64,000 bases of DNA from JACCYQ01 sp036675565 (GTDB lineage: Bacteria; Bacteroidota; Bacteroidia; Chitinophagales; Chitinophagaceae): contig JAKFER010000047.1 of NCBI GenBank assembly GCA_036675565.1, positions 1 through 64,000 on the forward strand, in the 5' to 3' direction. The translations under genes were made by a program, and so were the position numbers. Below are positions 1 through 9,139 of the stretch, piece after piece. Under the pieces are notes generated by a model. It did not search any database. It saw only the letters and a list, made by a program, of their open reading frames with translations, and was not told the DNA's origin. How positions within the stretch are numbered: position 1 is the stretch's first letter; each line of letters starts with the position of its first letter.

Positions 1-70
1 GGATCGTTTAAAATTAACCTTGAATAATCCAAATTTATCATTATTTTTACTTAGTTGCACAAACAACTAT

Positions 71-520
71 ATGCCAAACAACCAATTTAAGAAAGGAGAG
101 TTATACAGCTTCATTACCGGTAAGGCGTCAACAGCGATTGCCCGAAGGTTACAGAAGAAATTTAACCAGGCTGGATTAAACCTGACCATTGAACAATGGA
201 GTGTTCTGTATCATTTGTGGAAAGAGGATGGACGCAGTCAACAGGAGTTATGTAATGCTACTTTTAGGGATAAACCAAGCATTACCAGGCTGGTTGATAA
301 CCTGGAGAAGTTGAACCTTGTTAAAAGAGTAGCCTCTGAAAGTGATCGGAGAGTGAACAGGATTTATTTAACCAAAGAAGCGCAAAAATTACAGGAAGTA
401 GCCATGGCCCTGGCAGAAGAAACATTGAATGATGCACTGGAAGGCGTGCCGCCAGACCAGGTGAATCTTTGCAAAGAAGTGTTGCAGAAGGTTTACGATA
501 ATCTCGTTGGCATGAATTGA
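71..520 (+). CDS. MarR family transcriptional regulator
   Basis: Cytoplasmic winged-helix DNA-binding regulator of about 149 residues, the usual MarR length. The central part has the family pattern: a helix with QWSVLYHLWKEDGRSQQEL, a recognition-helix segment around KPSITRLVDNLEKLNLVKR, and the wing with SDRRVNRIYLT. The frame is also open from a TTG 51 bases upstream, but the ATG gives the standard MarR N-terminus. It lies 42 bp before an acyl-CoA dehydrogenase gene on the same strand, so I infer control of a fatty-acid or CoA-ester catabolic operon that may extend upstream of the window. The ligand is unknown. Confidence 0.88.
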   Translation: MPNNQFKKGELYSFITGKASTAIARRLQKKFNQAGLNLTIEQWSVLYHLWKEDGRSQQELCNATFRDKPSITRLVDNLEKLNLVKRVASESDRRVNRIYLTKEAQKLQEVAMALAEETLNDALEGVPPDQVNLCKEVLQKVYDNLVGMN

Positions 521-562
521 TGTGTGGTAATATTGGGAATAATAAACTTCTAAACCTTTTAT

Positions 563-2356
563 ATGAGCACAACATCGCAACAAGCACAAGCCCTTAAAGG
601 CGGCGAATGGCTGATCAAAGAATCATCCCCATTTGAAACATTTATCCCGGAAGATTTTTCAGAGGAGCAGATCATGATCCGTGATATGTGTACGCAATTT
701 CTGCAGGCAGAAGTGTTACCAAACCTTGATAAGATAGATAAAATGGAACCCGGATTAATGCGTTCGCTTGTACAAAAAGCAGGTGAACAGGGTTTATTAT
801 CCGTTTCTTTTCCTGAAGAATATGGTGGATTGGGAAAAGATTTTATCACATCAACTATTGTGAATGATTACCTGGGTGCCGGGCATTCATTCTCCGTTGC
901 TATAGCTGCGCATACTGGTATAGGTACGTTGCCCATTCTGTATTTTGGAAACGAAGAACAAAAACAAAAATATATTCCTAAACTGATCACCGGCGAATGG
1001 ACAGGAGCTTACGGACTAACGGAGCCGAATAGTGGCAGTGATGCGTTAAGTGCCAAGTCTACAGCCGTTTTGAGTGAGGACGGAAAGCATTATATACTGA
1101 ATGGACAAAAAGTTTGGATCACCAACGGTGGTTTCGCAGATGTTTATACGGTCTTTGCAAAAATTGATGGGGATAAATTCACAGCCTTTATTCTTGAAAG
1201 AGGCATGGAAGGATTTACAAACGGGCCCGAAGAGGACAAGATGGGTATTAAGGGATCATCAACCGTTCAATTGTATTTCCAGGATTGTAAAGTGCCGGTA
1301 GAAAATGTGTTGGGTGAAATTGGAAAAGGCCATAAGATCGCTTTCAACATTTTAAATATTGGTCGCTTAAAATTATGCGCTGCCGCATTGGGAGGAGCTA
1401 AATTAGCAGCCACCACATCTGTTCAGTATGCCAATACCCGCGAACAATTTAAACAACCCATTGCCAACTTTGGAGCTATTAAACATAAACTTGCGGAGAT
1501 GGCCATCCGCATGTTTGTTTGCGAGTCATCACTTTATCGCACTGCGAAATGGATCGATGAAAAAGAACATTCAGACATTGCTGCTGGGAAACCTTTTGCA
1601 GAATCACTGTTAGCCGCTGCCGAAGAATTCGCCATTGAATGTGCCATGTTGAAAGTAGATGGCAGTGAAATGCTTGATTTTATTGTGGATGAAGGTGTGC
1701 AGATTCATGGGGGAAATGGTTTTAGTGCTGAGTACAATATTTCAAGAGCATACCGCGACAGCCGCATCAACAGGATCTATGAAGGCACCAACGAAATAAA
1801 TCGCTTACTCACGCTGGATATGACACTAAAAAGAGCCATGCAGGGTCGTTTGGATTTGATGGGCCCGGCTATGGCGGTGCAGAAAGAGTTAATGAGCATT
1901 CCTGATTTTGGTGAGCAGGATGATGCTCCATTTGCCAGTGAGAAAAAACTGGTTAACAACCTCAAAAAAGCCATCCTGATGGTTTCAGGCGCAGCTGTGC
2001 AAAAACTGATGGCTAAAGTGGAACATGAACAGGAAGTGTTAATGAACATTGCGGACATGGCTATTCAAACATTTAACGCGGAAAGTGTTTTATTAAGAGC
2101 TATCAAATTGGCTGACCGCCAGGGTGAAGAGAAAACATCTTATGTAATAGATATCATGAAAACTTATTTATATGATGCGGCTGATAAAGTTAACAAATCC
2201 GGAAAGGATGCAATTAATGCATTTGCTGAAGGTGATGAACAGCGCATGATCCTGATGGGATTGAAAAGATTTACCAGGGCGGATCCATTCAACACCAAAG
2301 AAGCCAGAAGAAGAATTGCTGATAAAATGATTGAAGAGAACAGGTATTCTTTTTAA
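563..2356 (+). CDS. Acyl-CoA dehydrogenase, long form with C-terminal extension
   Basis: FAD enzyme that introduces the alpha,beta double bond in acyl-CoA, the first step of beta-oxidation. Signature 1 (GLTEPNSGSDA) is near residue 150. Signature 2 is near 380-412, with the catalytic base Glu407 in RIYEGTNE. At 597 residues it exceeds the classical ~380-residue family; the extra ~170 C-terminal residues are helical and resemble the long ACADs common in Bacteroidota. It is co-directional with the MarR gene. Chain-length specificity cannot be read from the sequence. Confidence 0.93.
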   Translation: MSTTSQQAQALKGGEWLIKESSPFETFIPEDFSEEQIMIRDMCTQFLQAEVLPNLDKIDKMEPGLMRSLVQKAGEQGLLSVSFPEEYGGLGKDFITSTIVNDYLGAGHSFSVAIAAHTGIGTLPILYFGNEEQKQKYIPKLITGEWTGAYGLTEPNSGSDALSAKSTAVLSEDGKHYILNGQKVWITNGGFADVYTVFAKIDGDKFTAFILERGMEGFTNGPEEDKMGIKGSSTVQLYFQDCKVPVENVLGEIGKGHKIAFNILNIGRLKLCAAALGGAKLAATTSVQYANTREQFKQPIANFGAIKHKLAEMAIRMFVCESSLYRTAKWIDEKEHSDIAAGKPFAESLLAAAEEFAIECAMLKVDGSEMLDFIVDEGVQIHGGNGFSAEYNISRAYRDSRINRIYEGTNEINRLLTLDMTLKRAMQGRLDLMGPAMAVQKELMSIPDFGEQDDAPFASEKKLVNNLKKAILMVSGAAVQKLMAKVEHEQEVLMNIADMAIQTFNAESVLLRAIKLADRQGEEKTSYVIDIMKTYLYDAADKVNKSGKDAINAFAEGDEQRMILMGLKRFTRADPFNTKEARRRIADKMIEENRYSF

Positions 2357-2419
2357 AACCTTGAATTACATTCGTGAAATTGAAAAAGATTCCGGGTCAT
2401 TCCTGAATCTTTTTTTGTA

Positions 2420-2476
2420 AAAAAAAGTCCCGGCAATGCCAGGACCGTTTTTGGTAATGGGTTTGAAGGTTAATAG
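2420..2476 (-). terminator. Rho-independent terminator, copy 1 of a duplicated 3'-end block
   Basis: On the minus strand a hairpin (GTCCTGGC-att-GCCGGGAC, one mismatched position) is followed by a run of T. It sits directly downstream of the DUF885 gene. The hairpin plus flanks, about 50 bp reaching to the stop codon, recur almost unchanged at 4404-4460 after the next minus-strand gene. Confidence 0.85.
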
Positions 2477-4263
2477 TTACCTTTAACATCATAAAACCGC
2501 CAGGTAGTTTTAAAATCTTTCTTAAGATTTTGATTCGTCAAAATGGCCCGCAGCATTTCAATAGGTAAAGCGTTCTCCCTGAAAATAGCATCATGATATT
2601 CTTTGTAGGTCATTTTCTTTGTATCTACCAATTCTTTTTTCAAACTATATAATTGCAAGCCCCCAATCATATAAGCTATCTGGTATAAAGGACCATATCC
2701 ACCTGTAAAAGAACGACGCACCTCGCCCTCTGCATTGGCTCTTTCATGTCCTACACGGTCCACTAAAAAATCAATACATTGCTGGGGTGTCCATTTTCCC
2801 AAATGATAATTCAACGAAAAAATGATTCTTGCACAACGGTGCATGCGCCAGAACAACATGCCAATTCTGTCTTCCGGAGAACGTGTGAAATTCATATCCC
2901 ATAAAAGCAATTCCCAATACAAAGCATTCCCTTCTACCCAGAAAGGAGTGGAAAAGTTGCGATAAGTTTTATTTCGATTGGTCATGTACCTCTGTAAATG
3001 ATGTCCTGCAATCAATTCATGATGAACAACTGCCCTTGAAAAATGAGGATTGTTACCCCGCAAACTCATCATTTTATCTTCATAGTTCATTGTGTTGGTT
3101 GGATAAGAAATGATCAGCGTTTCGCCTCCCAAGAAAAATGGATTGACCAATTGGCGCTCCGGCGACATCATACTCATTCTCCATGTTTCTTCTGATAGTT
3201 CCGGTATTGTGAGAAGATCATTTTTTTTCAAAAAATCAACGGATTGCATATACAGGTCATACATGGCTTCAGGTTGTTTACCCGGAGATACATAAGAATT
3301 TTTCACTTTTTCCTGCGCCGCTTTCCAATCATTACCAAAGCCCATTTCCTTCGATGCTTTCAGCAACTCCGCATCACAAAAAGCAAATTCTTTATTGGCG
3401 ATCTCAACCAATTCTTCTGCCGAATAAGGAATAAATTCCAGTTGCAACTGCCGCATTAATTCTTTACTGCCAATTGGATTGCCAACAATACCACTGCCAT
3501 CATCTTTCTGGCTGGAAGTTTCTTTTCCTTTTTTCTTCAACATGTCTGCATACACGTTTAAAAGGCTATCGACCTGGCTATAAGTTTTGGGCACCCACCA
3601 GGTAAACAGTGGGTCGTAACCATTATAAAAATCAAATGTATTTTTTAATGATCCCTGCAATCCTTTTGCTGCAGCTGAAGCCAGGTTGGCCAGTTTCATC
3701 TCTATCGCCTCTTCCTTTTTAATACTGACAATCGCTTTTTCAATGTCTTTTTGAATACTGTTTAATTCTTTGGCTGTCTTTTCTGCATCTACAGCGGCGC
3801 CTCTTAAACGTGGTTTTTCTAATGCATATATTTTGTCGGAAAAGGAAAAATATTTACTGACTTGCGCATAATTTTTTTGTTCCTCCTCTAATTGATATCT
3901 TAAATCATCCAGGTTTCTTTTAAAAAGGATAAAATCCACTTTACCATTGATACTCATTCTATTAAAATCCAACAGGTCCAATTGTTTCAGGTAATCGCTG
4001 TTAAGTTTTAATAACCGGGCTCTGCGTTCGGGTGAATTGTAATTACTGCCTTGTCGACCAAATGCCCAATCAATCGCTGTTCCGCTGGTTGTATAAAACC
4101 TGTTGATACTTCCCAGGTCAGCATCGTAGTTGATCATCATATTATTCATCTCGCTGGTTTGCGCATACAGGTCAGTACCAGTGGGTGCCTGCGCCAGTAA
4201 ATTACCAGCGCTTACAAACCATAAGGCAATTAACACCAGATTGAACATTTGTTTTCTAAACAT
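2470..4263 (-). CDS. DUF885 family secreted protein (putative metallohydrolase)
   Basis: The N-terminal 25 residues form a signal peptide ending near LLAQA, so the 597-residue protein is exported to the periplasm or surface. Near residues 412-420 is HHELIAGHHLQ, the HExxxGH-type motif of DUF885, a family related to zinc peptidases; the metal-binding role is inferred from that motif. The C-terminal part (ALYWELLLW, GGYGPLYQIAYMIGG) also fits the family. It stands alone, with a terminator immediately downstream and the 7-TM gene behind it on the same strand. Substrate unknown; peptidase or ester hydrolase are both possible. Confidence 0.8.
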   Translation of the reverse strand: MFRKQMFNLVLIALWFVSAGNLLAQAPTGTDLYAQTSEMNNMMINYDADLGSINRFYTTSGTAIDWAFGRQGSNYNSPERRARLLKLNSDYLKQLDLLDFNRMSINGKVDFILFKRNLDDLRYQLEEEQKNYAQVSKYFSFSDKIYALEKPRLRGAAVDAEKTAKELNSIQKDIEKAIVSIKKEEAIEMKLANLASAAAKGLQGSLKNTFDFYNGYDPLFTWWVPKTYSQVDSLLNVYADMLKKKGKETSSQKDDGSGIVGNPIGSKELMRQLQLEFIPYSAEELVEIANKEFAFCDAELLKASKEMGFGNDWKAAQEKVKNSYVSPGKQPEAMYDLYMQSVDFLKKNDLLTIPELSEETWRMSMMSPERQLVNPFFLGGETLIISYPTNTMNYEDKMMSLRGNNPHFSRAVVHHELIAGHHLQRYMTNRNKTYRNFSTPFWVEGNALYWELLLWDMNFTRSPEDRIGMLFWRMHRCARIIFSLNYHLGKWTPQQCIDFLVDRVGHERANAEGEVRRSFTGGYGPLYQIAYMIGGLQLYSLKKELVDTKKMTYKEYHDAIFRENALPIEMLRAILTNQNLKKDFKTTWRFYDVKGNY

Positions 4264-4403
4264 ATCTTATCATAATTTTTTGATTAATAATGAAACTAAC
4301 AATAAATAAGTAGACGGTTAAAAAAGTTTTGCATGTATTTTAAACACCGCAATTTGTTTCAAAATACAAAGGTTAACAAGTTCTAATTTTTAATCGAATA
4401 CAT

Positions 4404-4460
4404 AAAAAAAGTCCCGGCAATGCCAGGACCGTTTTTGGTTATGGGTTTGGGGTTAATAAG
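4404..4460 (-). terminator. Rho-independent terminator, copy 2 of a duplicated 3'-end block
   Basis: Same hairpin as at 2427-2445, here at 4411-4429, followed on the minus strand by seven T. It terminates the seven-helix membrane protein gene. The identity extends well outside the hairpin. Confidence 0.85.
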
Positions 4461-4462
4461 TA

Positions 4463-5206
4463 TTATTTATAACGGAATTCATTTTCATCAAGTGGAATCA
4501 CTTTCGCCACGCCTTTTGTTTCTACCGTTTGTTTTGTTGAATTTCCGGTTAACGCTTCAACTTCTGATTGGGTTATGCTTTTTCGTTCAATCCAGATTCC
4601 AATGGACATCGCAACAGATGCAAAAGTTGTAACCAGGTAATACACCAGGAACACATCATCAACATATGGCATTTCTAACACATAATGGAAAACATAGATT
4701 AGTGAATAGCTTCCATAAGAAAATAATAAAGTAGACAGCATTACAATCTTACCTGGCTCCTGCGGATGATCGTGGTGAACCTGGATGTGTTTAAGAAAAA
4801 AGAAAAAGCAAAAACTTAAAATAATCAAAATGCCGGGTCCAAGAATAATCGTTGTGGCCGTGATGTTGAATCCTGTAATAATAACAGTGATGATCTCGAA
4901 AATGAGATAAGCCCCTAATGCAGTAATAAGTTGCTTAGATAAACGCCATGAACGGGTAAAGTATAACAGGAAAACTAACAGTAACGGGACATCTAAAAAA
5001 TTATTAGTAATGGCAAAATTTCTTCTCCAGGGCACAGAAGCATCTAATATTCCAGATGTCATCAGGTTATAAACAAATGCCAATAAGTAATGGATGCCGA
5101 GTGCAAGGAAGCTTTTATTCGTATACAACCGAAGCACAATAATTAAAATCAATGGTAGGCTGAGTGCTACAGCGCTTAACAGGGCGATATAATAGTGCCA
5201 ATTCAT
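4463..5206 (-). CDS. Hypothetical seven-helix integral membrane protein
   Basis: 247 residues with about seven hydrophobic segments between residue 5 and 215 (for example YYIALLSAVALSLPLILIIV near the N-terminus and a run of Phe-rich residues near 135), then a short charged cytoplasmic tail. No catalytic motif is evident and I do not recognise the family. It stands alone, in divergent orientation to the amidase gene, and shares a duplicated terminator block with the DUF885 gene. Likely an inner-membrane protein of unknown role. Confidence 0.75.
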   Translation of the reverse strand: MNWHYYIALLSAVALSLPLILIIVLRLYTNKSFLALGIHYLLAFVYNLMTSGILDASVPWRRNFAITNNFLDVPLLLVFLLYFTRSWRLSKQLITALGAYLIFEIITVIITGFNITATTIILGPGILIILSFCFFFFLKHIQVHHDHPQEPGKIVMLSTLLFSYGSYSLIYVFHYVLEMPYVDDVFLVYYLVTTFASVAMSIGIWIERKSITQSEVEALTGNSTKQTVETKGVAKVIPLDENEFRYK

Positions 5207-5371
5207 AGGCTTTAGGATAAGGATTTTCTTTATCAGCTAACAGTAAACGCCTTGAAATATCCATATAGTGTTCAAATATTTACCTGCAATTAAAATTCAG
5301 TAAAAGCAGGTTTGCTGCTCAGTAATAATACGGTTTGTATGATAAAGTGTTTTTAGCATATCTTGTTTTTC

Positions 5372-6532
5372 ATGAAAACAATTTCTATCATTTTCAGCTT
5401 GTTTTTATCGCTTTTCTTGTTTGGTCAGCAACCGGATTCAGTGATCATCGGAAAAACCACAGGTATTTTACCGTTTTTAAAATATGGATTGGGAGAAGAT
5501 CGCCTGGGAGGAACAAAACTGACTTACCTGGATACCAATATCGTTATTAAAGTTGCTGACAGCATTCGGCAGGATTATAAAGTGCAGTTATCTAACAACC
5601 ATATTGCTTATTTGCCCAAACAATTTTTTGTCAGAGATGATTCGATTCAAATCAACCCAATGAACCTGAGTTCCAGTGCCCGGGTGTATGGAGATGATCA
5701 GTTTGATTATGTCACCCTTCAAATGGATGCCCGTTTGCCATACCGTAGCATTCAACTGGTAAATCCTTCAAAAATCATTGTTGATGTTTTTGGTATAACG
5801 ACCAATACAAACTGGATCACTCAATTACCAACGGCTAAAACCATAAAAAACTTTTATTATGAACAGCTGGAAGACGATGTTTTACGTTTGATCATTGATT
5901 TAAAAAAGGAACAGCACTGGGGTTATTCCATTTTTAATAACAAAAATGCGCTGGTCATTAAAGTGAAAAGACCTCCACAGAAATTAAAAATCAAAAACCT
6001 TGTTGTATTGCTTGATGCGGGTCATGGTGGAACAAACACTGGCGCAAAAGGCGCTTCAGGTATTTTGGAAAAAGATTACACGCTGCTAATGACCAAAGAA
6101 ATTGAAAAATATTTCAAAAGAAAAAAAATTGAAGTACACATGACCAGGCAACATGATACAACTATGGATATGCCGCAACGTATACTTTTGGCCAAAGATA
6201 TAAATCCTGATTTGCTGATCAGCGTCCATCTTAATTCATCATCTAACAAAAATGTAAAAGGTGTTAGCACTTATTATCGCCATATTGGTTTCAAACCTGT
6301 ATCTACGCATATACTTGACCGTATGCTTGACCTGGATCTGAATAATTTTGGAAACATTGGGGGGTTCAATTTTTCATTGAACGGGCCCACTGATTATAAC
6401 AATTGCCTGTTAGAGGTTGCTTTTTTGAGCAATACAGAAGATGAACAAAAAATACTGGATCCTGGTTTTCATAAAAAAATTTCCAAACAGGTTTATAAAG
6501 GCGTAAGGGATTGGATAAAAAGTATGCGGTGA
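5372..6532 (+). CDS. N-acetylmuramoyl-L-alanine amidase (Amidase_3) with AMIN-like N-terminal domain
   Basis: Exported zinc amidase that cleaves the bond between N-acetylmuramic acid and L-alanine in peptidoglycan. A signal peptide occupies residues 1-20 (MKTISIIFSLFLSLFLFG). Residues ~100-200 form a beta-rich AMIN-like region. The Amidase_3 domain starts at about 212 with LLDAGHGG (zinc His), then ILEKDY (Glu), ISVHLNS (zinc His, ~283) and LLEVAFLSN (catalytic Glu, ~346). The frame opens at a TTG three codons earlier, but the ATG starts the signal peptide cleanly. Role in daughter-cell separation or wall turnover is inferred from the family. Confidence 0.92.
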   Translation: MKTISIIFSLFLSLFLFGQQPDSVIIGKTTGILPFLKYGLGEDRLGGTKLTYLDTNIVIKVADSIRQDYKVQLSNNHIAYLPKQFFVRDDSIQINPMNLSSSARVYGDDQFDYVTLQMDARLPYRSIQLVNPSKIIVDVFGITTNTNWITQLPTAKTIKNFYYEQLEDDVLRLIIDLKKEQHWGYSIFNNKNALVIKVKRPPQKLKIKNLVVLLDAGHGGTNTGAKGASGILEKDYTLLMTKEIEKYFKRKKIEVHMTRQHDTTMDMPQRILLAKDINPDLLISVHLNSSSNKNVKGVSTYYRHIGFKPVSTHILDRMLDLDLNNFGNIGGFNFSLNGPTDYNNCLLEVAFLSNTEDEQKILDPGFHKKISKQVYKGVRDWIKSMR

Positions 6533-6574
6533 TAAATATTCCGTTTTACAAAAACGCCTGCTGGTACTGTATGC

Positions 6575-6582
6575 TATCTTTG
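6575..6582 (+). promoter_or_regulatory. Putative -7 promoter element
   Basis: TATCTTTG matches the Bacteroidota TAnnTTTG box, 17 bases before the ATG of the carboxymuconolactone-decarboxylase-like gene. No convincing -33 TTG at the right distance. Confidence 0.5.
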
Positions 6583-6599
6583 AAAAAAATTAAAATAAT

Positions 6600-6944
6600 A
6601 TGTCAGAACTGGTCAATGATTTTAACGAATACCGTGAAAAAATGAATGCTGTAATCCTGGGCAAGAATAACCTGGTGATGAAAAGACTTTGGAACCTGGA
6701 TACGAACACTTATGAAGATGGCGCTTTGAACCGTAATACCAAAGAAATGCTGGGTTTAGTGGCTTCCATGGTGTTAAGATGTGATGATTGTATTAAATAT
6801 CATTTGGGAAAATGTTTTGAATTAGGCATTACAACAGAAGAAGTTTACGAGATCTTTTCTATTGCAAATATTGTGGGCGGAACCATCGTTATACCTCATA
6901 CCCGCAGGGCGGCGGAATACTGGGAAGCTTTGCAGGCTGGTTAA
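6600..6944 (+). CDS. Carboxymuconolactone decarboxylase family (AhpD-like) protein
   Basis: 114 residues, all-helical, with the AhpD-type redox motif CDDCIKYH (Cys61, Cys64, His68) at the expected place in the core helix. In AhpD-like members this CxxC supports peroxidase-reducing or disulfide exchange activity; decarboxylase activity is not implied by the name. It has its own -7 box and lies 110 bp before the ferredoxin oxidoreductase beta gene on the same strand, so an oxidative-stress or redox role beside an oxygen-sensitive enzyme is possible but only inferred. Confidence 0.87.
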   Translation: MSELVNDFNEYREKMNAVILGKNNLVMKRLWNLDTNTYEDGALNRNTKEMLGLVASMVLRCDDCIKYHLGKCFELGITTEEVYEIFSIANIVGGTIVIPHTRRAAEYWEALQAG

Positions 6945-7029
6945 CTATTCCTGGCTATGTTCAGTAATAAATTTTCTTATATAAAAAGAAAGTTGTAAAA
7001 TAGATAACATTCTTTCCTTTTAACGATTG

Positions 7030-7037
7030 TAATTTTG
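7030..7037 (+). promoter_or_regulatory. Putative -7 promoter element
   Basis: TAATTTTG fits TAnnTTTG and lies 17 bases before the korB-like ATG. The matching -33 element is not clear. Confidence 0.4.
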
Positions 7038-7054
7038 CATTGAATTTTAATATC

Positions 7055-8089
7055 ATGAGCGATACAGCAACTATCCCCCTGCCCGTTTTAACCTCCAAAG
7101 ATTTTGTAACAGACCAGGAAGTAAGATGGTGTCCTGGTTGCGGGGATTACTCCATTCTAGCACAAGTGCAGAAAGTAATGCCTACACTGGGCATTCCAAG
7201 GGAAAACATTGTGATCGTAAGCGGCATTGGTTGTAGCAGCCGCTTTCCCTATTATATGAATACTTACGGAATGCACTCCATTCACGGACGAGCGGCGGCC
7301 GTTGCCAGCGGACTAAAAGCTTCAAGACCGGAATTAAGTGTATGGATCGTTTCTGGTGATGGTGATAGTTTAAGTATTGGCGGAAATCATACCATTCACC
7401 TGCTCCGTAGAAACTTTGATGTAAACCTGATGTTATTTAATAACCAGATCTATGGTTTAACCAAGGGGCAATATTCTCCTACTTCAGAGGAGAATAAAAT
7501 CACTAAGTCTACTCCATTAGGAAGTATCGATCATCCATTTAATCCTTTAGCGCTTGCGCTGGGTGCAGATGCAACTTTTGTGGCTCGCAGTATGGATCGC
7601 GATGTCAAGCACCTGCAGGCTATGCTGATCAGGTCCAATCAACACAGGGGAGCTTCTTTCCTGGAAATTTACCAGAACTGTAATATTTTTAATGATGCCG
7701 CATTTGAAATTTTTACGGATAAATCAACAAAACCCCAGGAAACACTTTTCCTGGAACAGGGACAACCTCTTGTATTTGGCGCAAACAAAGAAAAAGGAAT
7801 TCGGCTGGAAGGTTTTACACCAAAAGTAATTGAATTTGGAAATGGTTTTGGTCCTGATGATTGCTGGATTCATGATGAACATGATATTTATAAAGCACAG
7901 ATATTGGTTCGCATTTTTGATAATCCAAAAACAGAAGGCCATCTGCCAAGGCCATTTGGTGTTTTTTACCAAAATAACCGTGCTTGTTATGAGGATGTGA
8001 TGAAGCAGCAACTCGAAGATGCCATGGCTAAAAAACCTGCCGACCTGGACAAGTTATTACGCGGTAACGAAGTTTGGACTATTAGTTAA
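7055..8089 (+). CDS. korB: 2-oxoacid:ferredoxin oxidoreductase, beta subunit (KorB-like)
   Basis: TPP-binding beta subunit of a 2-oxoacid (probably 2-oxoglutarate) ferredoxin oxidoreductase, which makes acyl-CoA, CO2 and reduced ferredoxin. WCPGCGDY near residue 25 supplies Cys of the Fe-S cluster, GCSSRFPYY follows, and the TPP/Mg motif runs from VSGDGDS (~99) through NNQIYGLTKGQ. Total 344 residues, normal for KorB. ATG was chosen over an in-frame TTG five codons earlier. The alpha subunit, usually the adjacent upstream gene, is not in this window. Substrate choice between pyruvate and 2-oxoglutarate is inferred. Confidence 0.88.
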   Translation: MSDTATIPLPVLTSKDFVTDQEVRWCPGCGDYSILAQVQKVMPTLGIPRENIVIVSGIGCSSRFPYYMNTYGMHSIHGRAAAVASGLKASRPELSVWIVSGDGDSLSIGGNHTIHLLRRNFDVNLMLFNNQIYGLTKGQYSPTSEENKITKSTPLGSIDHPFNPLALALGADATFVARSMDRDVKHLQAMLIRSNQHRGASFLEIYQNCNIFNDAAFEIFTDKSTKPQETLFLEQGQPLVFGANKEKGIRLEGFTPKVIEFGNGFGPDDCWIHDEHDIYKAQILVRIFDNPKTEGHLPRPFGVFYQNNRACYEDVMKQQLEDAMAKKPADLDKLLRGNEVWTIS

Positions 8090-8130
8090 TAATAATTTTT
8101 TTTACAAAGTTTGTTTCTACACGACTGCTT

Positions 8131-9024
8131 TTAATTATTAAGCGGGGCAGCTTCTTTTAAAACTTTATCTGCATTCTCCTGTATGGTTTTCTTTTTGTTT
8201 TCGAACCACCAGATGGGTGCTGTTTTTTTCATCACTGTATCGATACTTCGCATACCAAATAGATTCCAGGCGCCTTTTAATTTACCGGTTATGGAAGGTT
8301 GCATTGCCCGAAGGCTCATTGCAAAGCCACTGTCTAAATATTCCATATGGTGCCAGTAACCTGCAGGCATAAACAAAGTGTCACCATGATCCAGTATTAC
8401 CTCGTAGCCTTGCGCTAATTTCAATGCAGGAAATTTTTCAAAATCCAGTTTACCTGCTTCATGGTAATGACTGAAATCTGCCAAACTCAATACTTCAAAC
8501 GGTTTGCGATATAATTTATGTTGTTCTGTAAATGGGAAAAGCAATACTCTTTTTCTTCCGGCAAACTGTGTATGCAGAATATGGGAAAGGTCAATATCAA
8601 AATGCATATGTGTGATGGAAGTGGCACCGCCTACAAATAACATGGGATAACGTTTTACAAACCCTTTCATCAAATGTTCGGGCCAGGTAAAATCCTGTGT
8701 AAGCTGAGGAGCATGTTCAAAAATATTGAAGAGGAAAATGCGCCACCCTGCAGGGCCTTTACTGATCATGTCGATGTATTCGCCAAAAGTTTTATAATCA
8801 TCTGCTGTGTTGATCGGGGTATAGGCATCGCTTTTTACATTATTGTATAAGCCGACTTTTTTATCACCTACCAGGTTTTTAAAATATTCCCAGTTCCATT
8901 TATTAAAAGCCGGCCATTGTTTTGCAAGATCTTTTATTACAACTGGAACCTGTGGGTGGTAATACCTTTTTCTAAAATCAACCGGGTCGATTGAATTTAG
9001 AGTGTCAACTGGTTTTAATTGCAT
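8131..9024 (-). CDS. Cupin-like (JmjC-type, Cupin_8) domain protein
   Basis: 297-residue soluble protein with the fold of Fe(II)/2-oxoglutarate-dependent JmjC hydroxylases. HMHFDID (HxD facial triad, ~140) is followed by the GRKRVLLFP strand, then DHGDTLFMPAGYWHHMEYLD (~212-230), which carries the distal His. The N-terminal PVVIKDLAKQWPAFNKWNWEYF segment is typical of Cupin_8 proteins. Likely a protein or small-molecule hydroxylase; target unknown. A consensus -7 box lies 18 bases upstream. Convergent with the korB-like gene. Confidence 0.85.
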   Translation of the reverse strand: MQLKPVDTLNSIDPVDFRKRYYHPQVPVVIKDLAKQWPAFNKWNWEYFKNLVGDKKVGLYNNVKSDAYTPINTADDYKTFGEYIDMISKGPAGWRIFLFNIFEHAPQLTQDFTWPEHLMKGFVKRYPMLFVGGATSITHMHFDIDLSHILHTQFAGRKRVLLFPFTEQHKLYRKPFEVLSLADFSHYHEAGKLDFEKFPALKLAQGYEVILDHGDTLFMPAGYWHHMEYLDSGFAMSLRAMQPSITGKLKGAWNLFGMRSIDTVMKKTAPIWWFENKKKTIQENADKVLKEAAPLNN

Positions 9025-9041
9025 ATACTGCTTAATTTTGG

Positions 9042-9049
9042 CAAAGGTA
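9042..9049 (-). promoter_or_regulatory. Putative -7 promoter element for the cupin gene
   Basis: Reads TACCTTTG on the minus strand, an exact TAnnTTTG match, 17 bases before the ATG. A -33 TTG at standard spacing is not evident. Confidence 0.5.
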
Positions 9050-9139
9050 AAATTCGTAAAAAAGGGTTGCTACCAGCAAATTTAACCTGTCCACATATGC
9101 CCGGAAATATTTTTCCCTCACAAATTAAAGTGAAAAGTT

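Noticed and set aside
20..70. Extension of the MarR gene to the TTG at position 20
   Set aside because: The extra 17 residues have no family similarity, and the ATG at 71 gives the normal start.
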